Below, one piece after another: positions 34,674 through 43,823 of a stretch of 64,000 nt of DNA; position 1 is the stretch's first letter, and the number at the start of each line of letters is the position of its first letter. The DNA lies in assembly GCF_040450955.1 (NCBI RefSeq), contig NZ_CP144373.1, positions 431,001 through 495,000 on the forward strand. Reading direction: 5' to 3'. The DNA is from Thermodesulfovibrio sp. 3907-1M (lineage in GTDB: Bacteria; Nitrospirota; Thermodesulfovibrionia; Thermodesulfovibrionales; Thermodesulfovibrionaceae). The notes under the pieces were generated by a model, which had not been told where the DNA came from, did no database searches, and saw nothing but the letters and a program-made list of their open reading frames with translations. A program made the position numbers and the translations under genes.

Positions 34674-35183
34674 TTATTTCTTAATGCCTTTGCCCATACC
34701 CTCTGGTTCACCCTTTTCTACAGGCTCTCCAGCCTTTGTCCATGCTTCAAATCCGCCTTTCAAATTGTACACATTCTTATAACCAAGCTTTTTCAAATCG
34801 CATGTTACTATTGAGCCTCTGCCACCTGTTTTGCAATAAATAAGATATGTTTTATTCTTATCTGGCAGCCATGTAAAAGCCTGAAAATCCATTAATCCTC
34901 TCGGAGCCCAGATTGCACCTGGAATGTGTCCTGCTACATATTCAGTATATTCCCTGACATCTACAATAACAGCACCCTTTTTGATAAGTTCCTTTGCTCC
35001 ATTTACATCCACTACATTAATTCCACAATTCTGAGCTTCCTTTACTCTTTCATCACTGAGAGGAGTTGCAGCCCATGTAAAATTAACGAGAAGTAAGAGC
35101 AAAACTCCTGCGATTAGAAGGGTTGGAATAAAACTTCTTTTCTTACACCCATAATCACACGAAGCATTCACATAATTCCTCAT
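34674..35183 (-). CDS. Membrane-anchored or exported rhodanese-domain protein
   Basis: 169 residues. A hydrophobic helix (about residues 19-37) after a basic start acts as a signal or anchor, placing the domain in the periplasm. The rhodanese domain (~50-160) has AVIVDVREYTEYVAGHIPGA and the active-site loop YCKTGGRGS with its catalytic cysteine. It would transfer or bind sulfane sulfur. It is divergent from a multihaem cytochrome gene with only 66 bases between. The C-terminal tail (EKGEPEGMGKGIKK) is basic. Confidence 0.85.
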   Translation of the reverse strand: MRNYVNASCDYGCKKRSFIPTLLIAGVLLLLLVNFTWAATPLSDERVKEAQNCGINVVDVNGAKELIKKGAVIVDVREYTEYVAGHIPGAIWAPRGLMDFQAFTWLPDKNKTYLIYCKTGGRGSIVTCDLKKLGYKNVYNLKGGFEAWTKAGEPVEKGEPEGMGKGIKK

Positions 35184-35249
35184 TTTTAAACCTCCCTGAG
35201 TAGTTTTTACTCCTGCAAAGCAGGAATACTATATAGGAGTATATATCAA
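35184..35249. promoter_or_regulatory. Short divergent regulatory region
   Basis: Between the rhodanese and cytochrome genes lie a CCTGC/GCAGG hairpin with AAA loop (35210-35222 region) and an ATACT/AGTAT inverted repeat around TATATAGG. A GGAG (35236-35239) serves the cytochrome ATG at 35250. The promoters must overlap in this small space, so the two genes may share control. Confidence 0.4.
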
Positions 35250-37220
35250 ATGAATTATTTATGTCAATGGAAGAACCAGTTATACCCAGATGACCTTTAT
35301 ATGTTAAAATTAATTTCAATGACCTTTAAGCTTGGTAAAATCAGCGATTTAGCCTCACCTGTGACTGTCATAATTTTTTTCCTTCAATTTTTAGTAATCA
35401 TTGGATATTTTAGTTATGACTACTACATGGATTCATCAGAAGGCTGTATTCAATGTCATGGCTCAAAAGAAAAAATGGCTGAGTTTGGATATCCACAGTT
35501 TTATGTAACTATAGAAGATGTCCGAAAACAGACAGGACACAGGACGGTCTTTTGCAGAGACTGTCATCTTGGTAATGGCAGAGCAAAGGACAAAGATGAA
35601 GCCCACAGGGGTATGCTTAAACCAATTTATGTGAAGGATTCAATGGATATTGTTGATAGAAAAATGCTTTATAAGAAAAACGATTTTGACCTGAATAGAT
35701 TGATTCCACAGGGCAAAGACAGACTCTTTGATATGCTTCCAAAGGTAAAGGAAGACGGTGAACTTCATCTGCATCCACAAGTAAGAAATGTACTCTGGCA
35801 TGATAGAAGCACTGAAAGTTTTAACTTTGACCCTGATATAGCAAAAAAAACATGCGGCAGGACAGGATGTCATGCAGATGAATTAAAGCAATTTAAAACC
35901 ACAGTAATGGCTATAAACTTCAGACAGAGGACAATGGTTAGTTGGTTAAAACCATATGGTCCTCACAACTGCGGTCCTTCTTTCGCAGATCTTCCACCGG
36001 AGGAAGTTTTAAAAAAAGCAGGATTTGATTTTACAAATACTGAAAAGATTAGGAAAGAAATGAACATCCCTTTTACTGATGAACAGGCAATGCGTAGGCA
36101 GAAGATGTGTAACATCTGTCATGCTGGCTGTCTTGACTGTCACTATGCACCGAGTCGCGAAAAAGGCTCTCACGCATTTTTAAAACTGCCAGACTCTTAC
36201 AGCTGTATGGGAAGAGGAAGAGGTAATTCTGTATGTCATACCGGTGCTGCTCAATCAAGAAGGGGTGAAACTTATATTGGTGGTTTTTATTCAATTCCAC
36301 AGGGAAGAACTGCTGATATTCATTTCAAAAAAGGTATCAACTGTGTGGATTGCCATAAGGTAGGCAGGAAAGGCATGGGTGACATGACTCGTAAGGCAGA
36401 CTGTCAGGACTGTCACATTGAAATTGAAAGAGCCCATGCAAAATCAATTCATAAAAATCTTACCTGCACAGCCTGTCATGTAACAGAAGCTGGTGGATAT
36501 CAGATAACAGTGTGGGGGAGGGGGTATATAGGAGATAAACCAACGCCGTTTAAAAAATACTCACTTTATTATGGAGTTCAAAAACCATTGATTCTTATGA
36601 AAGATCAAAAAGGGAGGTGGTTCCCTGTAAAGATATTCCCCCACAGTGTTGGCAATATTAAAGAAGATGTTTTATCATCAGGACTTCGCTATAGATGGAT
36701 AAACGGTGAAACGAAAGATATGTATTACATTGTTGGAACGGTTGATAATCTTCCTGCTGGTAACAACCACTTACTATGGTTTCAGATTGAGGAGGTTTCT
36801 CATCCTTTTGGAAAAGCAAGGGATTGTAAAAGCTGCCACATTGGAAGGCAGATTTCTGTGTCCACATGGCAGTATGAAGATACTCAGGGTGCAGAGCCTT
36901 TCAGAGGAGGATATACAATTGTTGCAGATGAGAAGGGCTTAAAAATAAAAGATTTTTGGCACACTAAAATAAATGTTTTACCGGGATTTGAATTAACAGA
37001 TTTTGCCTCATGGATTTACTTCTCTGATAAGTGGTTCATTCCTGGAGATTTTTCAATAAAAGTTGACAGAAATAGATACACAGCATATTTAAAACTTTAC
37101 GAAAGCAAGCTTAAAAGCCTCAGAAAACTTGAAAAAAAAGTTAAGGATGAAAAGGAACGAAAAAAACTTAAGGAACTAAAAGGGATTTTAATACACAACC
37201 CTGAACTAAATGTTTTTTGA
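35250..37220 (+). CDS. Membrane-anchored multihaem c-type cytochrome
   Basis: 656 residues. An N-terminal transmembrane helix (about residues 37-57, VTVIIFFLQFLVIIGYF) acts as anchor, as in NapC/NrfH-type donors. Eight CxxCH haem sites are visible: CIQCH, CRDCH, CNICH, CLDCH, CVDCH, CQDCH, CTACH and CKSCH. A CGRTGCH site has a CX4CH spacing, and a CMGRGRGNSVCH segment could be a CX9CH site, so up to ten haems are possible. Many extra histidines could be distal ligands. It probably moves electrons from the quinone pool to a periplasmic partner; the partner is unknown. The last 53 bases overlap the opposite-strand MurU-AmgK gene. Confidence 0.83.
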   Translation: MNYLCQWKNQLYPDDLYMLKLISMTFKLGKISDLASPVTVIIFFLQFLVIIGYFSYDYYMDSSEGCIQCHGSKEKMAEFGYPQFYVTIEDVRKQTGHRTVFCRDCHLGNGRAKDKDEAHRGMLKPIYVKDSMDIVDRKMLYKKNDFDLNRLIPQGKDRLFDMLPKVKEDGELHLHPQVRNVLWHDRSTESFNFDPDIAKKTCGRTGCHADELKQFKTTVMAINFRQRTMVSWLKPYGPHNCGPSFADLPPEEVLKKAGFDFTNTEKIRKEMNIPFTDEQAMRRQKMCNICHAGCLDCHYAPSREKGSHAFLKLPDSYSCMGRGRGNSVCHTGAAQSRRGETYIGGFYSIPQGRTADIHFKKGINCVDCHKVGRKGMGDMTRKADCQDCHIEIERAHAKSIHKNLTCTACHVTEAGGYQITVWGRGYIGDKPTPFKKYSLYYGVQKPLILMKDQKGRWFPVKIFPHSVGNIKEDVLSSGLRYRWINGETKDMYYIVGTVDNLPAGNNHLLWFQIEEVSHPFGKARDCKSCHIGRQISVSTWQYEDTQGAEPFRGGYTIVADEKGLKIKDFWHTKINVLPGFELTDFASWIYFSDKWFIPGDFSIKVDRNRYTAYLKLYESKLKSLRKLEKKVKDEKERKKLKELKGILIHNPELNVF

Positions 37221-38997
37221 TTTTAAAAACAAGGTTTTTTAGCCCTGAAAGATTAATATGACATTCTTCAATGTCCTTTTCCAGTAAGTCTATTGCATAA
37301 GGAATAAACTTAAGGAAATTTCTTTTCCCTTTTTTTAATGATAGAAAGCCGTATGCTCCAAGAGCCTGCATATGTCTCTGGATTCTGCATAAAGAGAGCT
37401 CTTGTAAAAAAGCTTTTTCATCAAGCTCGTGGCTTTTGATATAGAAATTAACAAGCCTTATTCTTATTTCATCTTTAAGCTTTACATATGGATCCCAGAG
37501 AAGTGAAGCTATGTCATAACCTGCAGGTCCCCATCTTGCACTCTGATAGTCCACAAAATAGATTTTTCTATTTTTCAAAATTATATTCTGACTCTGTAAA
37601 TCCCTGTGCAATATTACTTTTTGAGCTTTTGATAGAATTTCTGCAATCATATGGAAGTCTTCTTCCGGGGTTTCTTCAACTTTAAATATTTCTCTGACAC
37701 ATTCTTTTAAAAAGTAATCACTTTCCCAGAGAAAATAGGAGTAGTCAAATTCTGGAAGATTTAAATCAGTTGCTTCCTTAGATATTTTCCAGTGAAGTTT
37801 TCCAGCGTCTTCAACTATATTTTTATAGAGTGTTTCGATTTCTTCATCTGTTCTTTTGCATTGAAACCAGCTGTAAAGGGTTAAATCTCCAAGATCTTCA
37901 AAAACAATCGTTTTTTTATTTATGTCTACTTCAAGGATTTTAGGCACAGGGAATGCTTTTTCATGAAAAAACTCGTTTAAAACAATTGTTTTTTCAAAAT
38001 CCTCTGATAGTTTTTCCCATGTGCAAAAGACTTTGTTATTTTCTCTGAGGTATTTTCTATCAGACCCACCAGAAGTTAATGTTTCAATGTGTAGTGTCTC
38101 AAATGGTATCATAAAGTTTTTACCAATTATGAGGTTTGAAAGGTAATCATTTTCAGGTTTAAATTCAGTCTCAGGCAGAATTATGATGTTTTTTCCCTTA
38201 AATGGCTTTGTTATTTTTACATCTCTCTCAATCACTATCTTACCTTCAGGTTCAATGAGCTCGCATCCAGAGGCTGAAGGATGAATATACAGGGAACTAA
38301 AGTTTCTCTTTAATTTATCAAAGACTGCACTGGCATAATCTCCAGGAGTTCCAATATCAAACCAGAAGCTGTATTTTACCTTAAAGGTGCTTACCCTGCA
38401 TCCATTTTTAATTGCCTTCAGCCACAAATCAATAACTGATGAGGGACCTTCAGGTAAAAGTTCAAGCACATAAGCACTATAAATAGCAATTCCTGAAAAG
38501 GCAAGATGAGATTCATCGGAATCTCCAACTCCAAGCAAATTTCCATCTTCATCAACAATTAATTTATTGTGAGGCTTGTAATCGTGAACCAGAAGGGTTA
38601 TTGAGTTTTCATTTTCTATGTGCCATTTTACTGCTTCTTTAATGTTTGCATCAGAGTAAATGTCTCCATTATGGACAATAAAAACAGAGTCTTTAAGAAA
38701 CTCTTTTGCATTCCACAGTGCTCCGCCTGTAAGAAGAATCTCCTCTTCATAAAATGTTTTTAATGAAAGATTCTGCTTTTTTATGTAATCTTCAATCTCC
38801 TCTGCTTTATAATGCAAATTTATACCAATCTCTGTGGTCAGAGCATTTAAATTTTTAAAAATGTATTCAAGCAAGACCTCGCCAGCAACTGGCATTAATG
38901 GTTTGGGAATCTGCTCTGTAATGGGTCTGAGTCTCGTTGAATATCCTGCAGCAAGGATGAAGCCTTTAATACCCTTTAAGTATTCGCTGTCTTTCAA
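37168..38997 (-). CDS. Sugar-1-phosphate nucleotidyltransferase fused to a sugar kinase (MurU-AmgK-like)
   Basis: 609 residues. Residues ~10-240 are a nucleotidyltransferase domain starting GFILAAGYSTRLRPITEQ with IPKPLMPVAG, as in MurU. Residues ~300-600 are an aminoglycoside-phosphotransferase-fold kinase with LHRDLQSQNIIL and FVDYQSARWGPAGYDIASLL, as in AmgK. In Pseudomonas AmgK phosphorylates MurNAc at C1 and MurU makes UDP-MurNAc, a peptidoglycan-recycling bypass. Here both are in one chain, with the transferase first. The gene directly upstream in transcription encodes a NamZ-like exo-muramidase that would release MurNAc, which strongly supports this role. It is the last gene of the tol operon. 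Confidence 0.8.
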   Translation of the reverse strand: MKDSEYLKGIKGFILAAGYSTRLRPITEQIPKPLMPVAGEVLLEYIFKNLNALTTEIGINLHYKAEEIEDYIKKQNLSLKTFYEEEILLTGGALWNAKEFLKDSVFIVHNGDIYSDANIKEAVKWHIENENSITLLVHDYKPHNKLIVDEDGNLLGVGDSDESHLAFSGIAIYSAYVLELLPEGPSSVIDLWLKAIKNGCRVSTFKVKYSFWFDIGTPGDYASAVFDKLKRNFSSLYIHPSASGCELIEPEGKIVIERDVKITKPFKGKNIIILPETEFKPENDYLSNLIIGKNFMIPFETLHIETLTSGGSDRKYLRENNKVFCTWEKLSEDFEKTIVLNEFFHEKAFPVPKILEVDINKKTIVFEDLGDLTLYSWFQCKRTDEEIETLYKNIVEDAGKLHWKISKEATDLNLPEFDYSYFLWESDYFLKECVREIFKVEETPEEDFHMIAEILSKAQKVILHRDLQSQNIILKNRKIYFVDYQSARWGPAGYDIASLLWDPYVKLKDEIRIRLVNFYIKSHELDEKAFLQELSLCRIQRHMQALGAYGFLSLKKGKRNFLKFIPYAIDLLEKDIEECHINLSGLKNLVFKIKKHLVQGCVLKSLLVP

Positions 38998-39009
38998 TCC
39001 GTCCTCACC

Positions 39010-40179
39010 TTATTTATAAATTAGATAATTATTTCGTATTTTCTCAAACTCTTCGTTTTCTTCACTCCACCATTGTTCAATATCTTTTAGTGGGCTACCT
39101 TTTTCAATTTCTTCCCTCAATCTATATGAACCAGCAAGAATGTCAAATGGAAGTTTCTCAAACTCGTATTCATAGGGAGGTTCACGCCACAGATTAACTT
39201 CTGGATAAAGTTCCTTTACTGTAAGAAGGACTGCAATGGCTGTTTTGAAGGGTTTAAATTTTTCCCTGTCTATCACATGAATCTGTGCACCTCCGCATAA
39301 CTTACCAGAAAATTTATTAAAAGTGGGATTGAAGTAAAGAGGTCTAAAAAATACTCCTTTCAACTTGAACTCATTCAGTCTCTTTACAAGTTTTTCAGGC
39401 TCTATAAAAGGTGCTCCAAATATTTCAAAGGGTCTTGTTGTGCCTCTTCCTTCGCTTAAAATAGTTCCTTCCAGAAGACACATTCCGGGATAAACTGTGG
39501 CAGCATCAATGGTTGGCATATTTGGTGAAGGAATTACCCAGGGTAGTCCTGTTTTATCAAACCATTGATTTCTCTTCCAGCCATAAAGAGGAATAACTGT
39601 AAGAGCAAGCTTCGGATAAAACTGCTGTCTAAAATACATGGCTATTTCACCTATTGTCATTCCATGGCGAACAGGCAATGGATGCAATCCTACGAATGAT
39701 GAAAACTCTACCTTGAGCACAGGTCCTTCTGTTAGATGCCCTCCAATTGGATTTACTCTATCAAGGACAACCATCGGTATTCCCTTTTCCTCACAGGCTT
39801 CCATGCATAAAGCCATTGTCCAGATGAATGTGTAGTATCTTGCTCCAATATCCTGAAGATCAACAATGAAAACTTCAATACCGTCAAGCATTTGTGCTGT
39901 TGGCTTTCTCGTTTTTCCATATAAACTGTAAACTGGTAAGCCTGTTATTTTATCCACAAAACCTTCCCATTCAATCATGTTGTCCTGAGTATCTCCAAAT
40001 ATTCCGTGCTGTGGTCCAAAAAAAGCCTTAACCCTGATTTTTTTACTTTCAAATAGAATATCTTTCGTGTAAATGAGTTTTCTACTTACAGAGGCTGGAT
40101 GAATAAGAACTCCAGCCCGTAAACCATAAAATCTCCTGGGAAGAGTTTTTTCAAATCTATCTATTCCTGAATGAACCAT
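39010..40179 (-). CDS. namZ: NamZ-like exo-beta-N-acetylmuramidase (DUF1343)
   Basis: 389 residues. Family features are AGVLIHPASVSR, VKAFFGPQHGIFGDTQDN, TGLPVYSLYG, VDLQDIGARYYTFIWTM and EGRGTTRPFEIFGAPF. Bacillus NamZ removes terminal MurNAc from cell-wall fragments. No signal peptide is evident, so this copy may act in the cytoplasm on imported muropeptides, unlike the secreted versions. It starts at the stop codon of tolB (1-base overlap) and is followed 12 bases later by the MurU-AmgK fusion, forming a MurNAc release-and-activation pair. Confidence 0.82.
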   Translation of the reverse strand: MVHSGIDRFEKTLPRRFYGLRAGVLIHPASVSRKLIYTKDILFESKKIRVKAFFGPQHGIFGDTQDNMIEWEGFVDKITGLPVYSLYGKTRKPTAQMLDGIEVFIVDLQDIGARYYTFIWTMALCMEACEEKGIPMVVLDRVNPIGGHLTEGPVLKVEFSSFVGLHPLPVRHGMTIGEIAMYFRQQFYPKLALTVIPLYGWKRNQWFDKTGLPWVIPSPNMPTIDAATVYPGMCLLEGTILSEGRGTTRPFEIFGAPFIEPEKLVKRLNEFKLKGVFFRPLYFNPTFNKFSGKLCGGAQIHVIDREKFKPFKTAIAVLLTVKELYPEVNLWREPPYEYEFEKLPFDILAGSYRLREEIEKGSPLKDIEQWWSEENEEFEKIRNNYLIYK

Positions 40180-41387
40180 TATCTGCTACACGAGGGAAGA
40201 TATCCATGTGTCAGGGATTTCTGAACAGCACCGTCAGAACTTATAAGATATATCTCTTTTTTTCCCCTTCTGTCTGACATTATCGTTAAAAAATGACCAT
40301 CAGGACAGAAAGAAGGCTGCTCATTGTTACCCTGTCTTGTTACCTGGGTTTTTATACCTGACGATATGTCCATAACATAAACCTGAAAACTTCCATTAAG
40401 CCCTGAAAAAGCCAGTTTACTACCATCTGGACTTATAGCTGGCTCTGTATTGTATCTTCCGTTATATGTTGTTCTACTGATTTCTCTTCCTGAGTGCGTC
40501 ATTTGATAAATTTGCGGGTAACCACCTCTATTTGAAACGAAAAATATAGAAGATTTTGTCCATCTTGGAGAAGTATCAATCCATCGGGATGAATATATTG
40601 TTTTTGTTTTTCCATAGATGTCAGAAATCTTAATTTCAGAGATCTCACCATCACTTTCTGAATAAAGGAACTCTGATTCATTTAATACATCACCCAATAA
40701 AAGCAATGCTTTGCTCTTTATAATCTCTTTGTTTGTTTTGGTTGTTGTGTCAAATACTTCTATTTTCCAGAATCTTCCGTGAAGACAGGAGTAAAAAATC
40801 TTGTTTCCTTTGAAAACAACTTTTGATATTATCTGTCTTCTCAGTCCTGTATCGTAAATAGTTTTCCCATTCCAGTTACTTAAAAAAATTCCCATAGTGT
40901 TTGATAGTTTTCTCACAAAAGCAAAGCGATTAAAGAATGGTGCTTCTTTACCTGTTAATAACCTGTATATATCAGAAGCAATAAGATTGCCTGTAGCTTG
41001 ATCATTCTTTAAAGGATATTCCTTTACAAATATTGGCGATGAAGAAGTAACAGTAAAAACTTTCATTGAAATTTTGTTCAAAGTCTCAGCCCTTACAATA
41101 ATCTCAACATCAGAGGACTTCCACAGGCTGGGGTCAAATGTCTCTTCTTTAAATGGAAAAGGTCCGTAAACCCTGAAATATTCTGTAAATTCAAGATCAT
41201 CCTTTATGGTGTTAAATACAACAGGCAGTGTGTCAAATCCCTCAATTGCAAGAGCAAGTTTTTTAATTTCTGGTTGATTTATATCAAGATAGATTTTTTC
41301 TGCAAAAGCAGAACTTAGTGCTATAGAATGAAGGCAGAGAGTAAGAGAGATAGTGAAAACCATCAATTTTTTTAATCCTGAATTCAT
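40179..41387 (-). CDS. tolB: Tol-Pal system beta-propeller protein TolB
   Basis: 402 residues. A signal peptide (about residues 1-29, ending AFA-E) targets it to the periplasm. The N-terminal alpha/beta domain (~30-150) is followed by propeller repeats with the typical SPDGSKLAFSG and CPDGHFLTIMSDR blocks. It works with TolA and Pal in outer-membrane constriction. No pal gene follows; peptidoglycan-recycling genes take that place. It overlaps tolA by 4 bases. Confidence 0.9.
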   Translation of the reverse strand: MNSGLKKLMVFTISLTLCLHSIALSSAFAEKIYLDINQPEIKKLALAIEGFDTLPVVFNTIKDDLEFTEYFRVYGPFPFKEETFDPSLWKSSDVEIIVRAETLNKISMKVFTVTSSSPIFVKEYPLKNDQATGNLIASDIYRLLTGKEAPFFNRFAFVRKLSNTMGIFLSNWNGKTIYDTGLRRQIISKVVFKGNKIFYSCLHGRFWKIEVFDTTTKTNKEIIKSKALLLLGDVLNESEFLYSESDGEISEIKISDIYGKTKTIYSSRWIDTSPRWTKSSIFFVSNRGGYPQIYQMTHSGREISRTTYNGRYNTEPAISPDGSKLAFSGLNGSFQVYVMDISSGIKTQVTRQGNNEQPSFCPDGHFLTIMSDRRGKKEIYLISSDGAVQKSLTHGYLPSCSR

Positions 41388-42028
41388 GGCTTAAACCTCA
41401 ATCCTACAACAATCACGCTCTTAGGAGGTGGAAGAGGAGAGGAATTTTTAATTGCTATCAATACTGAAGAATCAAAAAGCATGTTTCCTGACTTTTGTTC
41501 AAATCCTTCAATGATAACCTGTCCATTTGAAAGAATTCGCACTGAAACTACTGCTTCAAGATTTTTAGGAACAGTATCAGGAACACTCCAGTGCTGTCTT
41601 ATGATTCCAGAGATCAATGCTAAATAGCCTGATGAAACTCCACTTCCCTTAGTATTTTGTTCGCTTTTAAGTTCTACAGAGCCTGATTGAGCTTTTTCAA
41701 GGATTTTCTTTTTAGCTCTAAGGGCTGCAATTCTTTCCTGAAGAAGTTGCTCATCTTGTTTTGAAATTTTTGATTCTTTTTCTGCAGACTTCCTTGAAAC
41801 TTTTATCTCCTCTGGTGGCTGTTTGATTGATTGAACTCTGCCAGGCGTTTTATTTTCTTCATTTGATGAGGCTGTTTGTGACTGAGCAGCAGTCTCTTGA
41901 ATCAGTGTTACATATGTGAGATTTTTAAAATCTTTAACAGAATTTCTTACTCCAAAGATTAAAACCAGAATAAACAAACTGTGAAAAATGATAGATAGGA
42001 AGACAGAAGAATAAATTTTGCCTGTCAT
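41384..42028 (-). CDS. tolA: TolA/TonB-like energy-transducing protein
   Basis: 214 residues. One transmembrane helix near the N-terminus (SVFLSIIFHSLFILVLIFG) is followed by a charged coiled-coil (about residues 70-125, rich in K, E and A) and a TonB-C/TolA-type domain (HWSVPDTVPKNLEAVVSVRI, ending SPLPPPKSV). Its place between tolR and tolB makes it TolA. It is short for TolA, and its C-terminal domain looks TonB-like, so it might also serve the TonB receptors further along the window. Confidence 0.85.
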   Translation of the reverse strand: MTGKIYSSVFLSIIFHSLFILVLIFGVRNSVKDFKNLTYVTLIQETAAQSQTASSNEENKTPGRVQSIKQPPEEIKVSRKSAEKESKISKQDEQLLQERIAALRAKKKILEKAQSGSVELKSEQNTKGSGVSSGYLALISGIIRQHWSVPDTVPKNLEAVVSVRILSNGQVIIEGFEQKSGNMLFDSSVLIAIKNSSPLPPPKSVIVVGLRFKP

Positions 42029-42429
42029 TTACTTTCTTTTGGCTCTGTTACCATTCCTATTTTCTCTATTCCAGCAGCTTTAACTTCCCCCATAACCTCG
42101 GCTACAAGACCGTAAGGAACGTCTTTATCAGCTTTTAAAAATACAGCAGTATTGCTTTCTCTGTATGAATTGAGTATTGAGGGTAGCTCATCTTTGTTAA
42201 TTATTTTATCGTTTAAAAATATTCTGCCTTCCTTAGTAATGACAATGCTTATTTTTTCAGATTCTTCAAGACTTTTTCCTTTTGCCTTTGGAAGATTTAC
42301 ATCAATTCCCTGTTTTAAAAGAGGAGCTGTAACCATAAAAATAATGAGCAATACAAGCATAACATCAACCAGAGGAGTAACATTAATGTCTGCTATTGAT
42401 GACCTTCTGCGAGGTGTTAATCCTGCCAT
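42025..42429 (-). CDS. tolR: TolR/ExbD-family proton-channel protein
   Basis: 134 residues. A single transmembrane helix carries the essential aspartate in [22 protein letters not shown], followed by the periplasmic domain ([11 protein letters not shown] ... [10 protein letters not shown]). It forms the proton channel with TolQ. It overlaps both neighbours slightly. Confidence 0.92.
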   Translation of the reverse strand: MAGLTPRRRSSIADINVTPLVDVMLVLLIIFMVTAPLLKQGIDVNLPKAKGKSLEESEKISIVITKEGRIFLNDKIINKDELPSILNSYRESNTAVFLKADKDVPYGLVAEVMGEVKAAGIEKIGMVTEPKESK

Positions 42430-43040
42430 GGGTATTTTAAGAGGGTTTCAGAAAAGTCATTGACTTCATTAATTATTTTATTTGCCTGAGATGTAAAGTA
42501 ATTGTAAGCAATTACTGCAGGAATAGCTGCAAAAAGACCAGCAGCTGTTGTGACCAGTGCCTCTGCAATACCCGGTGCAACAGTGGCAATTGAAGCAGAA
42601 CCTTTCAGCCCTATGTGTCTAAAGGCATCCATGATTCCCCATACTGTTCCAAAAAGTCCTATAAATGGAGTTGTGGAGCCTGTGGTGGCAAGAAAACCAA
42701 GATAACTTTCCACTTTATTTATTTCATCGGAGGAGTATTTTTTTGTAATAGCTTCAATATTGCTGGGGTTTTTACCGTAAGCCTCTGAGAAAACTCCTCT
42801 ATAAAGAGAAGCAAGAGGGCTTAATTCAAATCTTTTAGCTATAGCAAAAAGCTCCTTTGCTCCATTGGAATTTAAAAAGGCTTCAAAGAATTTTTGATTT
42901 TCCTTTTTCATGTTTTTGAATAGTTTCCACTTGTAAAATATAACAGCCCAGGAAAGTATGGAGAAGAAAAGAAGTATAAGTAAAACAGCCTTTGCAACAA
43001 CTCCTGTTTGTTTTATAAGGTCAATGACTGTAAGTTCCAT
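42417..43040 (-). CDS. tolQ: TolQ/ExbB-family proton-channel protein
   Basis: 207 residues from the ATG at 43040 (a TTG at 43046 is less likely because it lies above the expected transcription start). It has three transmembrane helices and the TolQ motifs [20 protein letters not shown] and [20 protein letters not shown]. It is the first gene of tolQ-tolR-tolA-tolB-namZ-murU/amgK. There is no ribosome site before the ATG; the promoter abuts it, so the message is probably leaderless. Confidence 0.92.
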   Translation of the reverse strand: MELTVIDLIKQTGVVAKAVLLILLFFSILSWAVIFYKWKLFKNMKKENQKFFEAFLNSNGAKELFAIAKRFELSPLASLYRGVFSEAYGKNPSNIEAITKKYSSDEINKVESYLGFLATTGSTTPFIGLFGTVWGIMDAFRHIGLKGSASIATVAPGIAEALVTTAAGLFAAIPAVIAYNYFTSQANKIINEVNDFSETLLKYPWQD

Positions 43041-43047
43041 AGACAAA

Positions 43048-43077
43048 ATATTAGAACAATATCTCTATAAAAGTCAA
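43048..43077 (-). promoter_or_regulatory. Promoter of the tol operon, abutting the start codon
   Basis: On the minus strand: TTGACT at 43077-43072, an 18-base spacer, TAATAT at 43053-43048. Only seven bases separate the -10 box from the ATG at 43040, so transcription would start at the start codon. Confidence 0.7.
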
Positions 43078-43170
43078 ATCCTGAACAGAGCTATTGAAAG
43101 ATTCAGTCTTTTAAACTTTGAATTTTTAATCACCTTTAGGTGTTAGGTATCTGAATCTGCCTAACTAAGT

Positions 43171-43750
43171 TGTCATTCCATATCTTTATTGTCATTCCAT
43201 ATTTTTTTGTCCTTCCGAGGGACCTGTCCCGAGCTTTTATTTCTGTCATTGCGAGGGACTCAATGCCATTTTCATTGTCATTCCGAGGGTGGCATTCCAC
43301 TTTTTTTGTCATTCCGAGGGTGGCATCCCACCTCTACTTTGTCATTCCGAGGGTGGCATCCCACCTTTACTTTGTCATTCCGAGGGTGGCATCCCACCCG
43401 AGGAATCTCTAAGTCTTCCAATGCCGAAAGAAACAAAGGGGATTCCTCGCCTGCCTCTGGCGGCTCGGAATGACACCCCTTTTCAGTCATTGCGAGCCCG
43501 ACGAAGTCGGGCGTGGCAATCTCTATTGTAAGGAGGAGATTCCTCGCTCGCGCTCGGAATGACAAATTGAAAGGTCATTCCGAGGGTGGCATTCCACCTT
43601 TACTTTGTCATTCCGAGGGTGGCATCCCACCCGAGGAATCTCTAAGTCTTCCAATGCCGAAAGAAACGGAGGGGATTCCTCGCCTGCCTCTGGCGGCTCG
43701 GAATGATAAAAAAAGTCGGAATGACAAAGAAAAAGGAACGGAATGACAAC
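43171..43750. repeat. Dispersed palindromic repeat array 6
   Basis: Arms of the GTCATTCCGAG family in tandem (units near 43278, 43309, 43340 and 43373, with GTGGCATCCCACC cores), a two-arm unit with the TCTTCCAATGCCGAAAG loop, a composite unit at about 43487-43562 joining a GTCATTGCGAG-family arm to an inverted family-1 arm through CTATTGTAAGGAG, and another two-arm unit to about 43710. It fills the space between the divergent tol and TonB receptor loci. Confidence 0.88.
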
Positions 43751-43787
43751 CACTGTCTGAGTGTCTCTTTAATTCTGGATTCATCTG

Positions 43788-43817
43788 TTGACTTAAACTA
43801 TAAATTTATGCTTTAAT
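43788..43817 (+). promoter_or_regulatory. Promoter of TonB receptor set 1
   Basis: TTGACT at 43788-43793 and TTTAAT at 43812-43817 with an 18-base spacer. The same boxes recur in the second copy. Confidence 0.55.
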
Positions 43818-43823
43818 ATTTTA

